Of a stretch of DNA of 64,000 nucleotides, positions 45,813 to 55,450 are shown one piece after another. Within the stretch, counting starts at the first letter, position 1. Each line of letters opens with the position of its first letter. A program made the translations under genes and the position numbers. The DNA lies in assembly GCA_963793105.1 (NCBI GenBank), contig CAWBZB010000003.1:1-64000 (forward strand), read 5' to 3'. A model generated the notes under the pieces. It worked only from the letters and a program-made list of their open reading frames with translations, was not told the DNA's origin and did not search any database. The stretch comes from UBA10649 sp963793105 (GTDB lineage Bacteria > Actinomycetota > Actinomycetes > S36-B12).

Positions 45813-47252
45813 TCAGGCAGCGGCCTGACCCACCGGCCGCATCCGGCCGGCCACCAGCACGGCCAGCGCGGCCATCACTGCCGATCCGCACCACAGCAGG
45901 GCGTAGGTGGTCGCCGTCGCCCCACCGGAGGCGACCGCCATCGCATGTCCGAGGCCGAGGATCGAGATCACCACCACGCTCATGACGGAGTCCACGATCT
46001 GGATCGCGGAGGAGTTCCGGCCGAGGTCGGATTCCGGCGAGAGGCGCATGACCTGGACGGAGGCCGACGGAATCGACAGGCCCATTCCGAAGGCTCCGAT
46101 GGCCCAGGAGAAGGCGGCGATCCATGGGGGCAGGCCGGTGAGCACCGATGCGGGGAGGGTCAGCATGGCCAGCGTCACGATGGCCGCCCCGATCCGCACC
46201 GCTGTCGAACGGTCGAGGTCGCCGGGAAGGCGGCTCTGCACGTAGGAGCCCGTGGCCCACATCATGGCGGCGGTGGCCAGGATGAGCCCCGCCTGGGTCA
46301 CGGTGAGACCGCGCGTCTCCACGAGGGCCAACGGGACGAAGACCTCGGCCGAGAAGAAGGCGGACGCGATCAGGCCGCGCATCATCACGCTGGTGGGCAG
46401 CCCGCGCGCGAACCGAAGAGCGCCGGTGGGGAGCAGGAAGCGGACCGCGATGAGCAGCACCGCGAATCCCAGCATCGCCTCGGCCGCCCCGGCGAGGTTC
46501 AGCCGAAGGACTCCGTCCTGGATGGCGACCAGCCCGAGGGTCGCCACGATCCCCGCGAGCAGCCGCCGCACGGGCGACATCTGGGGGGTCCCGCCCTGGA
46601 AGGCGGCCAGCCGTGGGAACAGCAGGAAGGCGGGCAGCAGGACCACGATGGGGACCAGCCAGAAGACCAGGCGCCAGGTGACCGCGTCGGTGAGCCAGCC
46701 GGCGATGAGAGGGCCGACCAGGGAGGGAACGATCCATGCGGTCGCCAGCACCGAGAACGCCTTCGCCCGCAGATGGACGGGATACGCCCGGGCGATGAGG
46801 ACGTACACCCCCACGATGAGGAGCCCGCCCCCGATCCCCTGGAGCGCTCGTCCGGCCACCAGGGTCGCCAGGCTGACCGAGGAGCCGACGACGACGGCGC
46901 CCACGCAGAGTGACGCGACGCCTGCGGCCATGGGTCCGCGCGGACCGGCCGCATCCGACCACAGCCCGCCGACGACCATCGCGAACAGGGAGGCGACGAC
47001 GAAGGCGTTGAACGCCCACGTGTAGCCGCCGAGGGCGTCGAGCTCCGTGGCCACGACAGGCATGACAGTGGCGGTGCCGATGGCCTCGAAGGCCAGCACG
47101 GTGATCAGCGAGACGATGCCGACGGACAGCGGCCGGTACTCGCCTCGCCAGACCGAGGTGGTGTCGTCTACTGCCGCGGCGCCCGCGGTCAGGAGTCCTT
47201 CCCGGAGTCGCCCCCGCCGCCACGCGGCAGGCCCGCGTGGATCGCCTCGCAC
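45813..47252 (-). CDS. MFS transporter (drug-exporter-like)
   Basis: About 479 residues from GTG 47252; the start is uncertain because the frame is open further upstream and the likely N-terminus overlaps the DUF3039 gene by about 64 bases. Fourteen or so membrane helices; motif A region GGLWSDAAGPRGPMAAG, motif C-like GRALQGIGGGLLIVGVYVLIARAYP, LATAWIVPSLVGPLIAGWLTD. Resembles DHA2-type exporters of small molecules. Confidence 0.88.
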   Translation of the reverse strand: MRGDPRGPAAWRRGRLREGLLTAGAAAVDDTTSVWRGEYRPLSVGIVSLITVLAFEAIGTATVMPVVATELDALGGYTWAFNAFVVASLFAMVVGGLWSDAAGPRGPMAAGVASLCVGAVVVGSSVSLATLVAGRALQGIGGGLLIVGVYVLIARAYPVHLRAKAFSVLATAWIVPSLVGPLIAGWLTDAVTWRLVFWLVPIVVLLPAFLLFPRLAAFQGGTPQMSPVRRLLAGIVATLGLVAIQDGVLRLNLAGAAEAMLGFAVLLIAVRFLLPTGALRFARGLPTSVMMRGLIASAFFSAEVFVPLALVETRGLTVTQAGLILATAAMMWATGSYVQSRLPGDLDRSTAVRIGAAIVTLAMLTLPASVLTGLPPWIAAFSWAIGAFGMGLSIPSASVQVMRLSPESDLGRNSSAIQIVDSVMSVVVISILGLGHAMAVASGGATATTYALLWCGSAVMAALAVLVAGRMRPVGQAAA

Positions 47253-47470
47253 TCGGGACAGACCGGGAACCGCTCGGGGTCCCGGCTGGGCGTCCACACC
47301 TTCCCGCACAGCGCCTTCACCGGAGTGCCGGTGACGGCGCTCTCCATGATCTTCGCCTTCTCGACATAGTGGGCGAAGCGCTCGTGATCGCCCTCGTCCG
47401 TCGAGGCGGTGCGCTCCTCCAGCAGCGTGCCGCCGGAGATCGAGGGGGCGTCGAGGGGCTGGTTCTCCAT
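47189..47470 (-). CDS. DUF3039 family protein with CxxC motif
   Basis: 93 residues from ATG 47470. ERFAHYVEKAKIMESAVTG, then PVKALCGKVWTPSRDPERFPVCPECEAIH: three conserved cysteines of which CPEC may bind zinc. Gly/Asp-rich tail. Small actinobacterial family without known function. Divergent from thioredoxin, 80 bp away, sharing the ATACCC operator region. Confidence 0.9.
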   Translation of the reverse strand: MENQPLDAPSISGGTLLEERTASTDEGDHERFAHYVEKAKIMESAVTGTPVKALCGKVWTPSRDPERFPVCPECEAIHAGLPRGGGGDSGKDS

Positions 47471-47521
47471 GCCGCGGATTCTAGGCGGTTCGACCCCGTC
47501 GGCCCCACCCATGATTCGCGC

Positions 47522-47537
47522 ATACCCTCGGGGGTAT
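47522..47537. promoter_or_regulatory. CsoR/CstR-type operator upstream of thioredoxin
   Basis: ATACCCTCGGGGGTAT, a G/C-tract palindrome of the kind bound by CsoR-family repressors, 13 bp before the thioredoxin ATG and overlapping the probable promoter. Nearly the same sequence is at 55999-56014 beside a CsoR-family gene. Confidence 0.65.
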
Positions 47538-47550
47538 GTAGAATCGAGGT

Positions 47551-47934
47551 ATGACGACGACCAACCTCACTGAGGCAACCTTCGCCGAGACCATCTCCGA
47601 CAACCCCATCGTCCTCGTGGACTTCTGGGCCGAGTGGTGCGGACCGTGCCGCATGTTCGGACCTGTGTACGAGACGGTGTCCGAGGGGAATCCCGACATC
47701 GTCTTCGCCAAGGTCGACACCGAGGCTGAGCAGGGCCTCGCTGGGGCGTTCGGGATCTCGTCGATCCCCACCCTGATGGCGATCCGCGATGGCGTGGTCC
47801 TGTACTCCCAGGCCGGTGCCCTGCCCGAGCAGGCGCTCACCAACCTCATCCAGGCCGTGCGTGACGTCGACATGGAAGAGGTGCGCGCATCGATCGCGGC
47901 CGAATCCGATTCGGCTTCCACACCTGCTGAGTAG
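47551..47934 (+). CDS. Thioredoxin
   Basis: 127 residues. Redox site WCGPC (Cys30, Cys33) in VDFWAEWCGPCRM, cis-proline in SSIPTLMAI. An extra C-terminal helix of about 20 residues beyond the standard fold ends in a Ser/Glu-rich tail. Reduces disulfides, and could serve the PrxQ at 21862. GAGG just before ATG gives a very short leader after the CsoR-type operator, implying repression by that regulator. Confidence 0.94.
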   Translation: MTTTNLTEATFAETISDNPIVLVDFWAEWCGPCRMFGPVYETVSEGNPDIVFAKVDTEAEQGLAGAFGISSIPTLMAIRDGVVLYSQAGALPEQALTNLIQAVRDVDMEEVRASIAAESDSASTPAE

Positions 47935-47944
47935 GAATTGATGC

Positions 47945-47965
47945 CCCAAGGCCCTGCACCTTGGG
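47945..47965 (+). terminator. Weak hairpin after thioredoxin
   Basis: CCCAAGG (47945-47951) pairs with CCTTGGG (47959-47965) around a 7-nt loop, 11 bp after the thioredoxin stop. No T-run, so termination is only possible. Confidence 0.5.
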
Positions 47966-48041
47966 ACCTTCGGCCGTGTCTGCGGTTGAATCCGGCGATC
48001 TAGCGTGGTAGCGCACGCACGCTCAGCTGGGAGGACCCACG

Positions 48042-48413
48042 ATGCCGCAGCAGCCACTGGCGCAGGTACCCAAAGACGCTCAATGGCACTGGCAGGAGCA
48101 CGGCGCCTGCCGCATCGCTGATCCCCTGCTGTTCTTCCACCCGCAGAACGAGCGCGGCTCGTCGCGCACCCGTCGGGACCGTTCGGCGAAGATGGTGTGC
48201 GCCAGCTGCGACGTGCGCATGGAGTGCGCGGACTATGCGGTCCGCGCCCGTGAACCGTACGGAGTGTGGGGCGGGCTGTCCGAGGACGACCGCGAGCACA
48301 TCTACGCGCGCCTGGACTCCCGCCACTACCCGCGGCAGAAGGGCGAAGGCCTGAGGGTCGCCGGCGAGGAGATCGCGGCAGCCGTGTCCCCGCGAGCACT
48401 CGGCATCGCCTGA
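48042..48413 (+). CDS. WhiB family iron-sulfur transcriptional regulator
   Basis: 123 residues. Four cluster cysteines at 23, 53, 56 and 62 (GACR, MVCASCDVRMEC), the GVWGG turn at 74-78 and a basic C-terminal stretch (RHYPRQKGEGLR). Binds a [4Fe-4S] cluster and works with the primary sigma factor. GGGAGG ribosome site. It resembles the WhiB1/WhiB2-like housekeeping group, but the exact type is not certain. Actinobacteria-specific. Confidence 0.95.
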   Translation: MPQQPLAQVPKDAQWHWQEHGACRIADPLLFFHPQNERGSSRTRRDRSAKMVCASCDVRMECADYAVRAREPYGVWGGLSEDDREHIYARLDSRHYPRQKGEGLRVAGEEIAAAVSPRALGIA

Positions 48414-48435
48414 CCGACGCCAGCCCCCGAACACC

Positions 48436-48491
48436 GAGCGGCCCGCCGTGGCCGGAGTCCCTCAGGGAGACTCCGCCACGGCGGGCCGCTC
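48436..48491. terminator. Bidirectional hairpin between whiB and pckG
   Basis: Left arm 48436-48459 and right arm 48469-48491 are complementary over 23 pairs with one bulged C; 9-nt loop. It lies between two convergent genes, 22 bp past the whiB stop and 8 bp past the pckG stop. No T-run. Confidence 0.8.
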
Positions 48492-48499
48492 GCGTTCGA

Positions 48500-50326
48500 T
48501 CAGGCGTTGCCCAGGCGCTCCCGCAGCGCGGCCAGCTGTCCGCGCAGCTCCGCCGGGACGCGGTCGCCGAACATGTCGAAGTACTCCTCCGTCAGGTCGG
48601 ACTCCGCCAGCCAGGTCACCGGGTCGATGGCGAACAGCTCCGCGACCTTCTCGTCACTGAGGTCGAGCCCGGTGAGGTCGATCGCGCCCTCGGCCGGCAG
48701 CCGACCGATCGGGGTGTCCACGGCCTCCACCTGATCGTCGAGCCGCTTGATGATCCACTCCAGGACACGTGAGTTCTCTCCGAAGCCCGGCCAGATGAAC
48801 TTGCCGTCGGCGTCCTTGCGGAACCAGTTGACGGCGTAGATGCGGGGCAGGTTCGCGGCATCGGTGAAGGTCCCGATCTTCAGCCAGTGACCCCAGTAGT
48901 CGGCCATGTTGTACCCGCAGAACGGCAGCATGGCGAACGGATCCCGGCGAAGCTGGCCCACGCCGCCCACCGCGGCCGCCGTCATCTCGCTGGACACGGT
49001 TGCGCCCATGAACACGCCATGCGCCCAGTCGAACGACTCCGTCACGAGCGGCACGTTCGTCGCACGACGGCCGCCGAAGAGAATCGCGTCGATCGGGACA
49101 CCCGCCGGATCCTCCCAGTTGGGGGCGATCGACGGGCACTGACCCGCAGGAGCGGTGAACCGGGCGTTCGGGTGGCTCGAGGGCTCCGGCGACTCCGGCG
49201 TCCAGTCCCGGCCCTTCCAGTCGATCAAGTGGGCCGGCGGCTCCGGGGTGAGTCCCTCCCACCAGATGTCGCCATCGTCGGTGAGGCCGACATTGGTGTA
49301 GATCGAGTTCGCGTACAGCGTCCGCACGGCATTCGCGTTGGTGTCCATGCCCGTGCCGGGCGCGACTCCGAAGAAGCCCGCCTCGGGGTTGATGGCGTAC
49401 AGGCGGCCGTCCTCGCCGAAGCGCATCCAGGCGATGTCGTCGCCCACGGTCTCGACGGTCCAGCCGGGAACCGTCGGCTCCAGCATCGCCAGGTTCGTCT
49501 TGCCGCACGCGGACGGGAACGCGGCCGTGACGTAGTGCGCATTCCCCTGCGGCGACGTGAGCTTGAGGATGAGCATGTGCTCGGCCAGCCAGCCCTCATC
49601 GCGCGCCATCGCCGACGCGATCCGCAACGCGAAGCACTTCTTGCCCAGCAGCGCGTTGCCGCCGTAGCCGGATCCGTAGGACCAGATCTCGCGCGTCTCG
49701 GGGAAGTGGACGATGTACTTGGTCTCGTTGCACGGCCACGCGACGTCGGGGCGCGCGTTGCCCTCGGCGTCGACCAGCGGATAGCCCACCGTGTGGACTG
49801 CCGGGACGAACTCGCCGAACTCGCCGATCTGGTCGAGGGCGGCCTGCCCCATGCGCGTCATGATCCGCATGTTCACCACGACGTAGGGAGAGTCGGTGAT
49901 CTCGACGCCGAGCTGCGCGATGCGCGAGCCGAGCGGTCCCATGGAGAACGGGATCACGTACATGGTCCGACCGCGCATGCTGCCGTCGAACAGTCCACGA
50001 AGGGTCCCGCGCATCTCCGAGGGCTCGGCCCAGTTGTTCGTGGGGCCGGCGTCGATCTCGCGCTGGGAGCAGATGAAGGTGCGCCCCTCGACGCGGGCGA
50101 CGTCGTTGGGATCCGAGCGAGCGAGGAACGAGTTGGGCCGGATCTCCGGGTTCAGCCGGATGAACGTCCCGGCCTCCACCATCTCCTCGGTGAGTCGATG
50201 CCACTCCTCCTCTGACCCGTCCGCCCACACCACCCGGTCCGGCTTCGCCAGCTCGGCCATCTCTTCAACCCACTCGAGGAGCTGCTTGTTCTTGGTCGGG
50301 GGGTTCTCCAGGCCGGGAACACTCAT
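48500..50326 (-). CDS. pckG: Phosphoenolpyruvate carboxykinase (GTP)
   Basis: 608 residues, the normal length of the GTP class. Converts oxaloacetate and GTP to PEP, GDP and CO2 for gluconeogenesis. P-loop with reactive cysteine in FPSACGKTNLAML, GKKCFALRIASAMARDEGW, EGLTPEPPAHLIDWKG, and NWFRKDADGKFIWPGFGENSRVL. ATG 50326. Upstream 138 bp has no gene; it contains a GTGAC...GTCAC inverted repeat near 50354-50374 that might be an operator. Confidence 0.97.
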   Translation of the reverse strand: MSVPGLENPPTKNKQLLEWVEEMAELAKPDRVVWADGSEEEWHRLTEEMVEAGTFIRLNPEIRPNSFLARSDPNDVARVEGRTFICSQREIDAGPTNNWAEPSEMRGTLRGLFDGSMRGRTMYVIPFSMGPLGSRIAQLGVEITDSPYVVVNMRIMTRMGQAALDQIGEFGEFVPAVHTVGYPLVDAEGNARPDVAWPCNETKYIVHFPETREIWSYGSGYGGNALLGKKCFALRIASAMARDEGWLAEHMLILKLTSPQGNAHYVTAAFPSACGKTNLAMLEPTVPGWTVETVGDDIAWMRFGEDGRLYAINPEAGFFGVAPGTGMDTNANAVRTLYANSIYTNVGLTDDGDIWWEGLTPEPPAHLIDWKGRDWTPESPEPSSHPNARFTAPAGQCPSIAPNWEDPAGVPIDAILFGGRRATNVPLVTESFDWAHGVFMGATVSSEMTAAAVGGVGQLRRDPFAMLPFCGYNMADYWGHWLKIGTFTDAANLPRIYAVNWFRKDADGKFIWPGFGENSRVLEWIIKRLDDQVEAVDTPIGRLPAEGAIDLTGLDLSDEKVAELFAIDPVTWLAESDLTEEYFDMFGDRVPAELRGQLAALRERLGNA

Positions 50327-50464
50327 GGGTTCGCTCCAGTGCGATCGAGGGTGACGACGTGACGGACGACGTCACGACGGGGTACCTCACAGGATGCCCT
50401 GTCACAGGGGGTTGCGGCGACCTCAACAGCCATGCAAACGCTGACGTGTGATCAAGTCCACAGG

Positions 50465-51394
50465 TCAGGTGAACAGGCGATGTGAGGCCGCGCACACGTC
50501 GCGCACGCGGGCCGCGGCGGACGGCAGCACGCCCGCCTGCGCGAACGACCCGTGGTAGAGGTCGGGAGCGTGGATCCACTCCACGGTCCCACCAGCGTTC
50601 GCCAGCGCCCGGGCATAGGCGATGCCCTCGTCGCGCAGCGGGTCGTGACCGACCGTCAGCACGACGGCGGGCGCCCCAGATCCCGGGGGCTCGTGACCGG
50701 CAAGGTCCACGCGCGGGTCCGCGCGGTCCCCCGCGTCCACGTACTGGTCGTAGAACCACTCCATGTCGCGACGGGTGAGGAACGGTCCGTCGACGAACTC
50801 GGCAGCCGACGCGGAGCGCAGCCCAGGATCCGTGGCCGGATAGATGAGCACCTGGCCCACGAGTCCTGGCTGGTCGGCTCGCGACTGGGCCACGACGGCT
50901 GCCAGGGTCGCGCCGGCACTGTCTCCCGACACCACCAGCTGCTCCCCTCTCTCCAGGAGCCAGTCAGCTGCGGCCAGGGCGTCATCGACGGCCCGGGGGA
51001 ACCGCTGCTCCGGAGCCACGCGGTAGTCGACGCTGATCACCGTCCAGCCCAGGGTGTGGCTGAGCGTCCGGCAGATGGCGTCAGCGGTCTCGAGGTTCCC
51101 GAGCACCCAGCCGCCGCCGTGGAGCCACATGACGACCGGGCCCCGGTCGGCGCCCTCCGGGTCGTACCGGCGCAGGTTGGGGCGACCCTCGACCGGATCG
51201 AGGTCGGTCACGCGGACCGGGAGCGAGTCGATCGGCGGCTGCCAGGCCGACCGGGAGGCGAGGTTCGCCTCCACGTGGAGGTCGAAGGCAGTGACGGGGT
51301 CCAGCGCCCAGACGGGAGGCAGCGCCTTCGCCAGGGCGGACTGCCGCATCGCGATGCAGTCGGGAGCGAGGTCCGTCACCAGCGGGATGGTCAC
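50465..51394 (-). CDS. Alpha/beta hydrolase (HSL-type esterase)
   Basis: 309 residues from GTG 51394, which overlaps the preceding gene's stop (GTGA). Oxyanion motif MWLHGGGWVLGN, nucleophile VVSGDSAGATLA, acid VGHDPLRDEG, His in DLYHGSFAQ. This is the hormone-sensitive-lipase (bacterial family IV) esterase pattern. Short-chain ester substrate likely; cytoplasmic. Co-translated with the secreted SGNH protein upstream. Confidence 0.92.
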   Translation of the reverse strand: MTIPLVTDLAPDCIAMRQSALAKALPPVWALDPVTAFDLHVEANLASRSAWQPPIDSLPVRVTDLDPVEGRPNLRRYDPEGADRGPVVMWLHGGGWVLGNLETADAICRTLSHTLGWTVISVDYRVAPEQRFPRAVDDALAAADWLLERGEQLVVSGDSAGATLAAVVAQSRADQPGLVGQVLIYPATDPGLRSASAAEFVDGPFLTRRDMEWFYDQYVDAGDRADPRVDLAGHEPPGSGAPAVVLTVGHDPLRDEGIAYARALANAGGTVEWIHAPDLYHGSFAQAGVLPSAAARVRDVCAASHRLFT

Positions 51395-52020
51395 CCGATC
51401 ACCGCCGCCTGCCCTGAGCCGGACGCCTTCGACAGTGCCTCGGTCCGCGCCCGACTGATCGCCTTGTCGATCGACGCGTCCAGCAGGCGCGTGAACCCCT
51501 TCCGTCCGGCGGGGCGCAGATGGATACCGTCCGAGTAGAGCCACGACGGGTTCTGTGAGGCCGCCGCGTTCCAGTCGATCACGTGCACACGGTCGTCGGC
51601 GAATGCCGCGTCACACCTGCGCATCATCGTGTTGTTGGGCTTCGCCCAGGAACGGCGCACGTGCACCGTCACCAGGAAGACGCGGCGATCGGGCCCCGCG
51701 GCCCGCACCAGCGACTTGCAGGTCGAAAGCGGGAACGAGCCATTGGTGCCCAGATGCACCACGACGTTCGTGGGCAGCTTCGCGCCCTTCTTGCGCAGCA
51801 GTGCCGGCCCGGAGTACGCCTGACGGCTCACCGCGGCGTCGACCCCGAAGCCCTCGGACTTCAGCGCGGTACGCGCGCCGAGCATCACCGAGTCACCCAC
51901 GGCGTAGCGGTCGCGTGACGGAGCAGCCGCGGCCGCTGAGGGTGCCATCCCGACCGCCGCGAACGCGGCCAGCAGCAGTCCCGCGACCGCGCCGAGGGCA
52001 GGAGACCGGCGTCGCGTCAT
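51391..52020 (-). CDS. Secreted SGNH hydrolase-like protein (OafA C-terminal type)
   Basis: 209 residues. Signal peptide MTRRRSPALGAVAGLLLAAFAAVG...SAAAAA, then a small SGNH fold: YAVGDSVMLGA (Ser), VVHLGTNGSF (Asn/Gly), SDGIHLRPAG (Asp/His). This matches the detached SGNH domain of acyltransferase-3 proteins. No acyltransferase gene is nearby. It may de- or re-acetylate cell-wall sugars. Confidence 0.8.
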   Translation of the reverse strand: MTRRRSPALGAVAGLLLAAFAAVGMAPSAAAAAPSRDRYAVGDSVMLGARTALKSEGFGVDAAVSRQAYSGPALLRKKGAKLPTNVVVHLGTNGSFPLSTCKSLVRAAGPDRRVFLVTVHVRRSWAKPNNTMMRRCDAAFADDRVHVIDWNAAASQNPSWLYSDGIHLRPAGRKGFTRLLDASIDKAISRARTEALSKASGSGQAAVIG

Positions 52021-52024
52021 CTCG

Positions 52025-53182
52025 TCATTGCATCACGTCGGCGATTCTTCGGACAATCTCGGTCAGGATCGCCGGTGACGTGGCCATGTTCAGCCGCGCG
52101 AAGCCCTCACCGCCGTTCCCGAAGGTCGGCCCGGGGCTCAGCGCGACTCGAGCGCGCTCCACGAAGACCGCGGCCGGGTCGTCGCCGAGGCCGTACTCGC
52201 GGAAGTCGATCCACGCGAGGTAGGAGGCCTCGGGTGGCGCATAGCGCGCCCTCGGCAGGTGCTCGGCGAGCAGGTCACCCAGCAGCCGGCGGTTGCCGTC
52301 GAGGATGGAGACGACGTCGTCCAGCCACGGGCCTCCGTACCGGTAGGCGGCCTCGGCGGCGATCACGCCGAGGTGACCGGTCGCGTACGTCACATCCAGG
52401 GGCACCCGATCGCACACGCTCGTTGCGGTACTCCCGGACCCGATGATCTGGGCGCACTTGAGGCCCGGCATGTTCCACGCCTTCGAGGCCGAGACGAGAG
52501 CCACGGCAACCGCCTCGTCGTCCGCCACCGTCAGGTACGGGATGTGCACCGCTCCGGGGAGGGCGAGCGGACCGTGGATCTCGTCCGACACCACCGCCAC
52601 GCCGTGGTGCAGGGCGAGCTCGGCGATCGCGGCCAACGTGTCCCGGGCGGCCACCGAACCAGTCGGGTTGTGCGGGTTGCACAGCAGGAACGCGGTGACG
52701 TCGGGCCGCGCGAACGCAGCCTCGAGGCCGGGGAGATCCCATCCGGATGAGCCGTCGTCGCCCACCAGCATGGGCACCTCGACAAGCGTCCGATGGGCCA
52801 CGTCCCGGACCGTGGAGAAGAAGGGCGGGTACACCGGCGTGTTCACGACCACACCGTCGCCGGGCGCGGTCAGCATCTTGAGCGAATGCGTGACCCCGGC
52901 CAGTACGTCCGGGATCAGCGCCACCCGATCGGCGGGTACCTGCCAGGCCCACTCACGACGAGCGAACTCCGACAGCGCCTCCGGCAGGCCCATCGGGGTC
53001 CGATAGCCGAGATCGGATCGGTCGACGGCCGCGTGGAGGGCCTGCGCAACCGGCGCCGCCACCGGGAAGTCCATCTCGGCGACCCAGGCCGGGATCACGT
53101 CCGCGTCGAATGCCTGGTACTTCGCGCTGAGCCGCTGGCGGAGCGTCGCGAGGTCGATTGCGTCGACGTCGAAGGCGGCCAC
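52025..53182 (-). CDS. MalY/PatB-type aminotransferase (cystathionine/cysteine-S-conjugate beta-lyase)
   Basis: 385 residues, fold-type I PLP enzyme. PLP lysine in ALVSASKAWNMPGLKCAQ, CNPHNPTGSVAARDTL, VSDEIHGPLALPG, YVNTPVYPPFF-like. PatB/MalY proteins cleave C-S bonds of cystathionine or cysteine conjugates. This fits the sulfur theme of the window (cystathionine to homocysteine), but no regulatory link is visible. GTG start. Confidence 0.9.
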   Translation of the reverse strand: MAAFDVDAIDLATLRQRLSAKYQAFDADVIPAWVAEMDFPVAAPVAQALHAAVDRSDLGYRTPMGLPEALSEFARREWAWQVPADRVALIPDVLAGVTHSLKMLTAPGDGVVVNTPVYPPFFSTVRDVAHRTLVEVPMLVGDDGSSGWDLPGLEAAFARPDVTAFLLCNPHNPTGSVAARDTLAAIAELALHHGVAVVSDEIHGPLALPGAVHIPYLTVADDEAVAVALVSASKAWNMPGLKCAQIIGSGSTATSVCDRVPLDVTYATGHLGVIAAEAAYRYGGPWLDDVVSILDGNRRLLGDLLAEHLPRARYAPPEASYLAWIDFREYGLGDDPAAVFVERARVALSPGPTFGNGGEGFARLNMATSPAILTEIVRRIADVMQ

Positions 53183-53190
53183 GGGTCAGA

Positions 53191-55446
53191 TCATCCAGCA
53201 CCAGCGCCCGGCGCGACCTCGAGGGCGCGGAAGCGGCGCAGGCGCAGGCTGTTGGTGACCACGAAGACCGACGAGAAGGCCATCGCCGCCCCCGCAAGCA
53301 ACGGGTTGAGCAGTCCGGCCATGGCGAGCGGAATGGCCGCGACGTTGTAGGCGAATGCCCAGAACAGGTTGCCCTTGATGGTGCGCAGCGTGCGCCGGGA
53401 CAGGCGGATCGCGTCGGCGGCGGCCATGAGGTCCGAGCGGACGAGCGTGATGTCCGAGGCCTCGATCGCGACATCCGTGCCGGTGCCCATCGCGAGGCCG
53501 AGGTCCGCCTGCGCCAGGGCCGCGGCGTCGTTGACCCCGTCGCCGGCCATGGCGACAGTGCGACCACGATCCTGGAGGTCGCGGATCGCCTGCACCTTGT
53601 CCTCGGGCAGCACGTCAGCGAACACCTCGCCGATCCCGACCAGGTCAGCCACCGATCTGGCCACGCGCACGTGATCGCCGGTGAGCAGGATGGGGTCCAG
53701 GCCGAGGTCGCGCAGCGCCGAGATGGCCGCAGCGCTGTCCGGCTTGACGGTGTCGGCGACCACGAGCAGCCCGGCGGTCCGGCCGTCCACCGCGACGCCG
53801 ATCACGGTTCGACCGGCCTGCTCGTGGCGTTCACGAACGGCGGTGAGCTCCGGCGACTCGGCCGTGGCCCACTCGGCGGCGAGCCATGAGGGCCGGCCGG
53901 CCAGGACGGCGCGGCCGTCGACTACGCCCTGCACGCCCAGGCCCTGGGTGGACCGGAAGCCCTCGACCGACGGCAGCGCACCCAGCCGGTCACGGGCTCC
54001 GGCCGCGATGGCCCTGGCCACGGGATGCTCTGACGCGTCCTCCACCGCGCCCGCGAGGCGGAGCAGCTCGTCCACGTCGAGTCCGCCCACCGTCTCAACG
54101 TCCACCAGTGCCATCTGGCCGCTCGTGACGGTGCCGGTCTTGTCCAGCACGATCGTGTCGACCTGACGAGTCGACTCGAGGATCTGCGGTCCCTTGATGA
54201 GGATGCCCAACTGGGCGCCGCGTCCGGTGCCCACCAGGAGCGCGGTGGGGGTCGCCAGCCCGAGGGCGCACGGGCAGGCGATGATCAGGACGGCGACCGC
54301 CGCGGTGAAGGCCATCTGCACGTCACCCGTGGCGAGCAGCCAGCCCGCGAGGGTGGCCAGCGACAGGCCGATCACGATGGGCACGAAGATCGCGGAGACC
54401 CGGTCGGCGAGCCGCTGGACGGGGGCCTTGCCGGCCTGCGCCTGTTCGACCATCAGCGCGATCCGGGCGAGCTGGGTGTCGGCCCCCACACGGGTCGCCT
54501 CGACCAGCAGCCGGCCGCCGGCGTTGACCGTGGCGCCGATGACCGCGTCGCCCGCCGCGACCTCCACCGGCACGGTCTCCCCGGTCACCAGGCTGTTGTC
54601 GACCGCGGACGCTCCCTCGACGACCACGCCGTCGGTCGCGATCTTCTCGCCCGGCCGCACGACGAAGACGTCGCCGACGGCAAGCTCCTCGATCGGCACC
54701 CGGCGCTCGACTCCGTCGCGCACGACCGCGACGTCCTTGGCGCCGAGCTCGGCCAGCATCCGAAGCGCCTCGCCTGAACGCGCCTTGGCGCGGGCCTCGA
54801 GGTACCGGCCCAGCAGGATGAACACGGTGACCGCCGCGGCCACCTCGAGGTAGATCTCGGGCGTGCTTCCCGAACCGTGCGGGAGGAGCGTGAAGGACAT
54901 CGTCATCCCGGGTTCGCCGGCACCGCCGATGAACAGGGCGTACAGCGACCAGGCGAAGGCCGCCAGCACTCCCACCGAGATCAGCGTGTCCATGGTGGCG
55001 GCGCCGTGCCGAAGGTTCGTCCAGGCCGCCCGATGGAACGGGAGTGCCCCCCACACGGCCACCGGAGCGGCCAGGGTGAGCGACGCCCACTGCCAGTAGG
55101 TGAACTGCAGGAACGGGACCATCGCCATGAGCATGACCGGCACGGTGAGGACTGTGCAGACGACCAGCCGCTGGCGCAGGGAGGTGAGCTCCGGGTCGAG
55201 AGCACCTTCGTGCCCCTCGGGACCCGGCCCGTCCGGCTGCGGGGCCCGGGCGCCGTACCCGGTCGCCTCGACGACGGCGATCGCGTCCTGGACGGTGACG
55301 TCAGGCGGCAGCACGACGTGCGCCTTCTCGGTGGCGTAATTGACGGATGCCTCGACACCGGGCATCCGGTTGAGCTTCTTCTCGATCCGCATGGCGCAGG
55401 AGGCGCAGGTCATGCCCTCGATCTGGAGGTCGACCTCTACAGCCAT
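53191..55446 (-). CDS. copA: Copper-translocating P-type ATPase
   Basis: 751 residues, P1B-1 type. One N-terminal metal-binding domain with GMTCASC (Cys14, Cys17), transmembrane CPC in IACPCALGLATP, phosphorylation DKTGTVTSG, nucleotide-binding HP in ASEHPVARAI, and GDGVNDAAALAQADLG. Exports Cu(I) from the cytoplasm. Directly downstream of the chaperone gene (4 bp) and the CsoR/CstR-type regulator. Confidence 0.95.
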   Translation of the reverse strand: MAVEVDLQIEGMTCASCAMRIEKKLNRMPGVEASVNYATEKAHVVLPPDVTVQDAIAVVEATGYGARAPQPDGPGPEGHEGALDPELTSLRQRLVVCTVLTVPVMLMAMVPFLQFTYWQWASLTLAAPVAVWGALPFHRAAWTNLRHGAATMDTLISVGVLAAFAWSLYALFIGGAGEPGMTMSFTLLPHGSGSTPEIYLEVAAAVTVFILLGRYLEARAKARSGEALRMLAELGAKDVAVVRDGVERRVPIEELAVGDVFVVRPGEKIATDGVVVEGASAVDNSLVTGETVPVEVAAGDAVIGATVNAGGRLLVEATRVGADTQLARIALMVEQAQAGKAPVQRLADRVSAIFVPIVIGLSLATLAGWLLATGDVQMAFTAAVAVLIIACPCALGLATPTALLVGTGRGAQLGILIKGPQILESTRQVDTIVLDKTGTVTSGQMALVDVETVGGLDVDELLRLAGAVEDASEHPVARAIAAGARDRLGALPSVEGFRSTQGLGVQGVVDGRAVLAGRPSWLAAEWATAESPELTAVRERHEQAGRTVIGVAVDGRTAGLLVVADTVKPDSAAAISALRDLGLDPILLTGDHVRVARSVADLVGIGEVFADVLPEDKVQAIRDLQDRGRTVAMAGDGVNDAAALAQADLGLAMGTGTDVAIEASDITLVRSDLMAAADAIRLSRRTLRTIKGNLFWAFAYNVAAIPLAMAGLLNPLLAGAAMAFSSVFVVTNSLRLRRFRALEVAPGAGAG

Positions 55447-55450
55447 GGGC

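Noticed and set aside
50354..50374. GTGAC...GTCAC inverted repeat upstream of pckG as a regulatory site
   Set aside because: Short arms in a GC-rich leader without a second copy or known consensus; mentioned only within the pckG entry.
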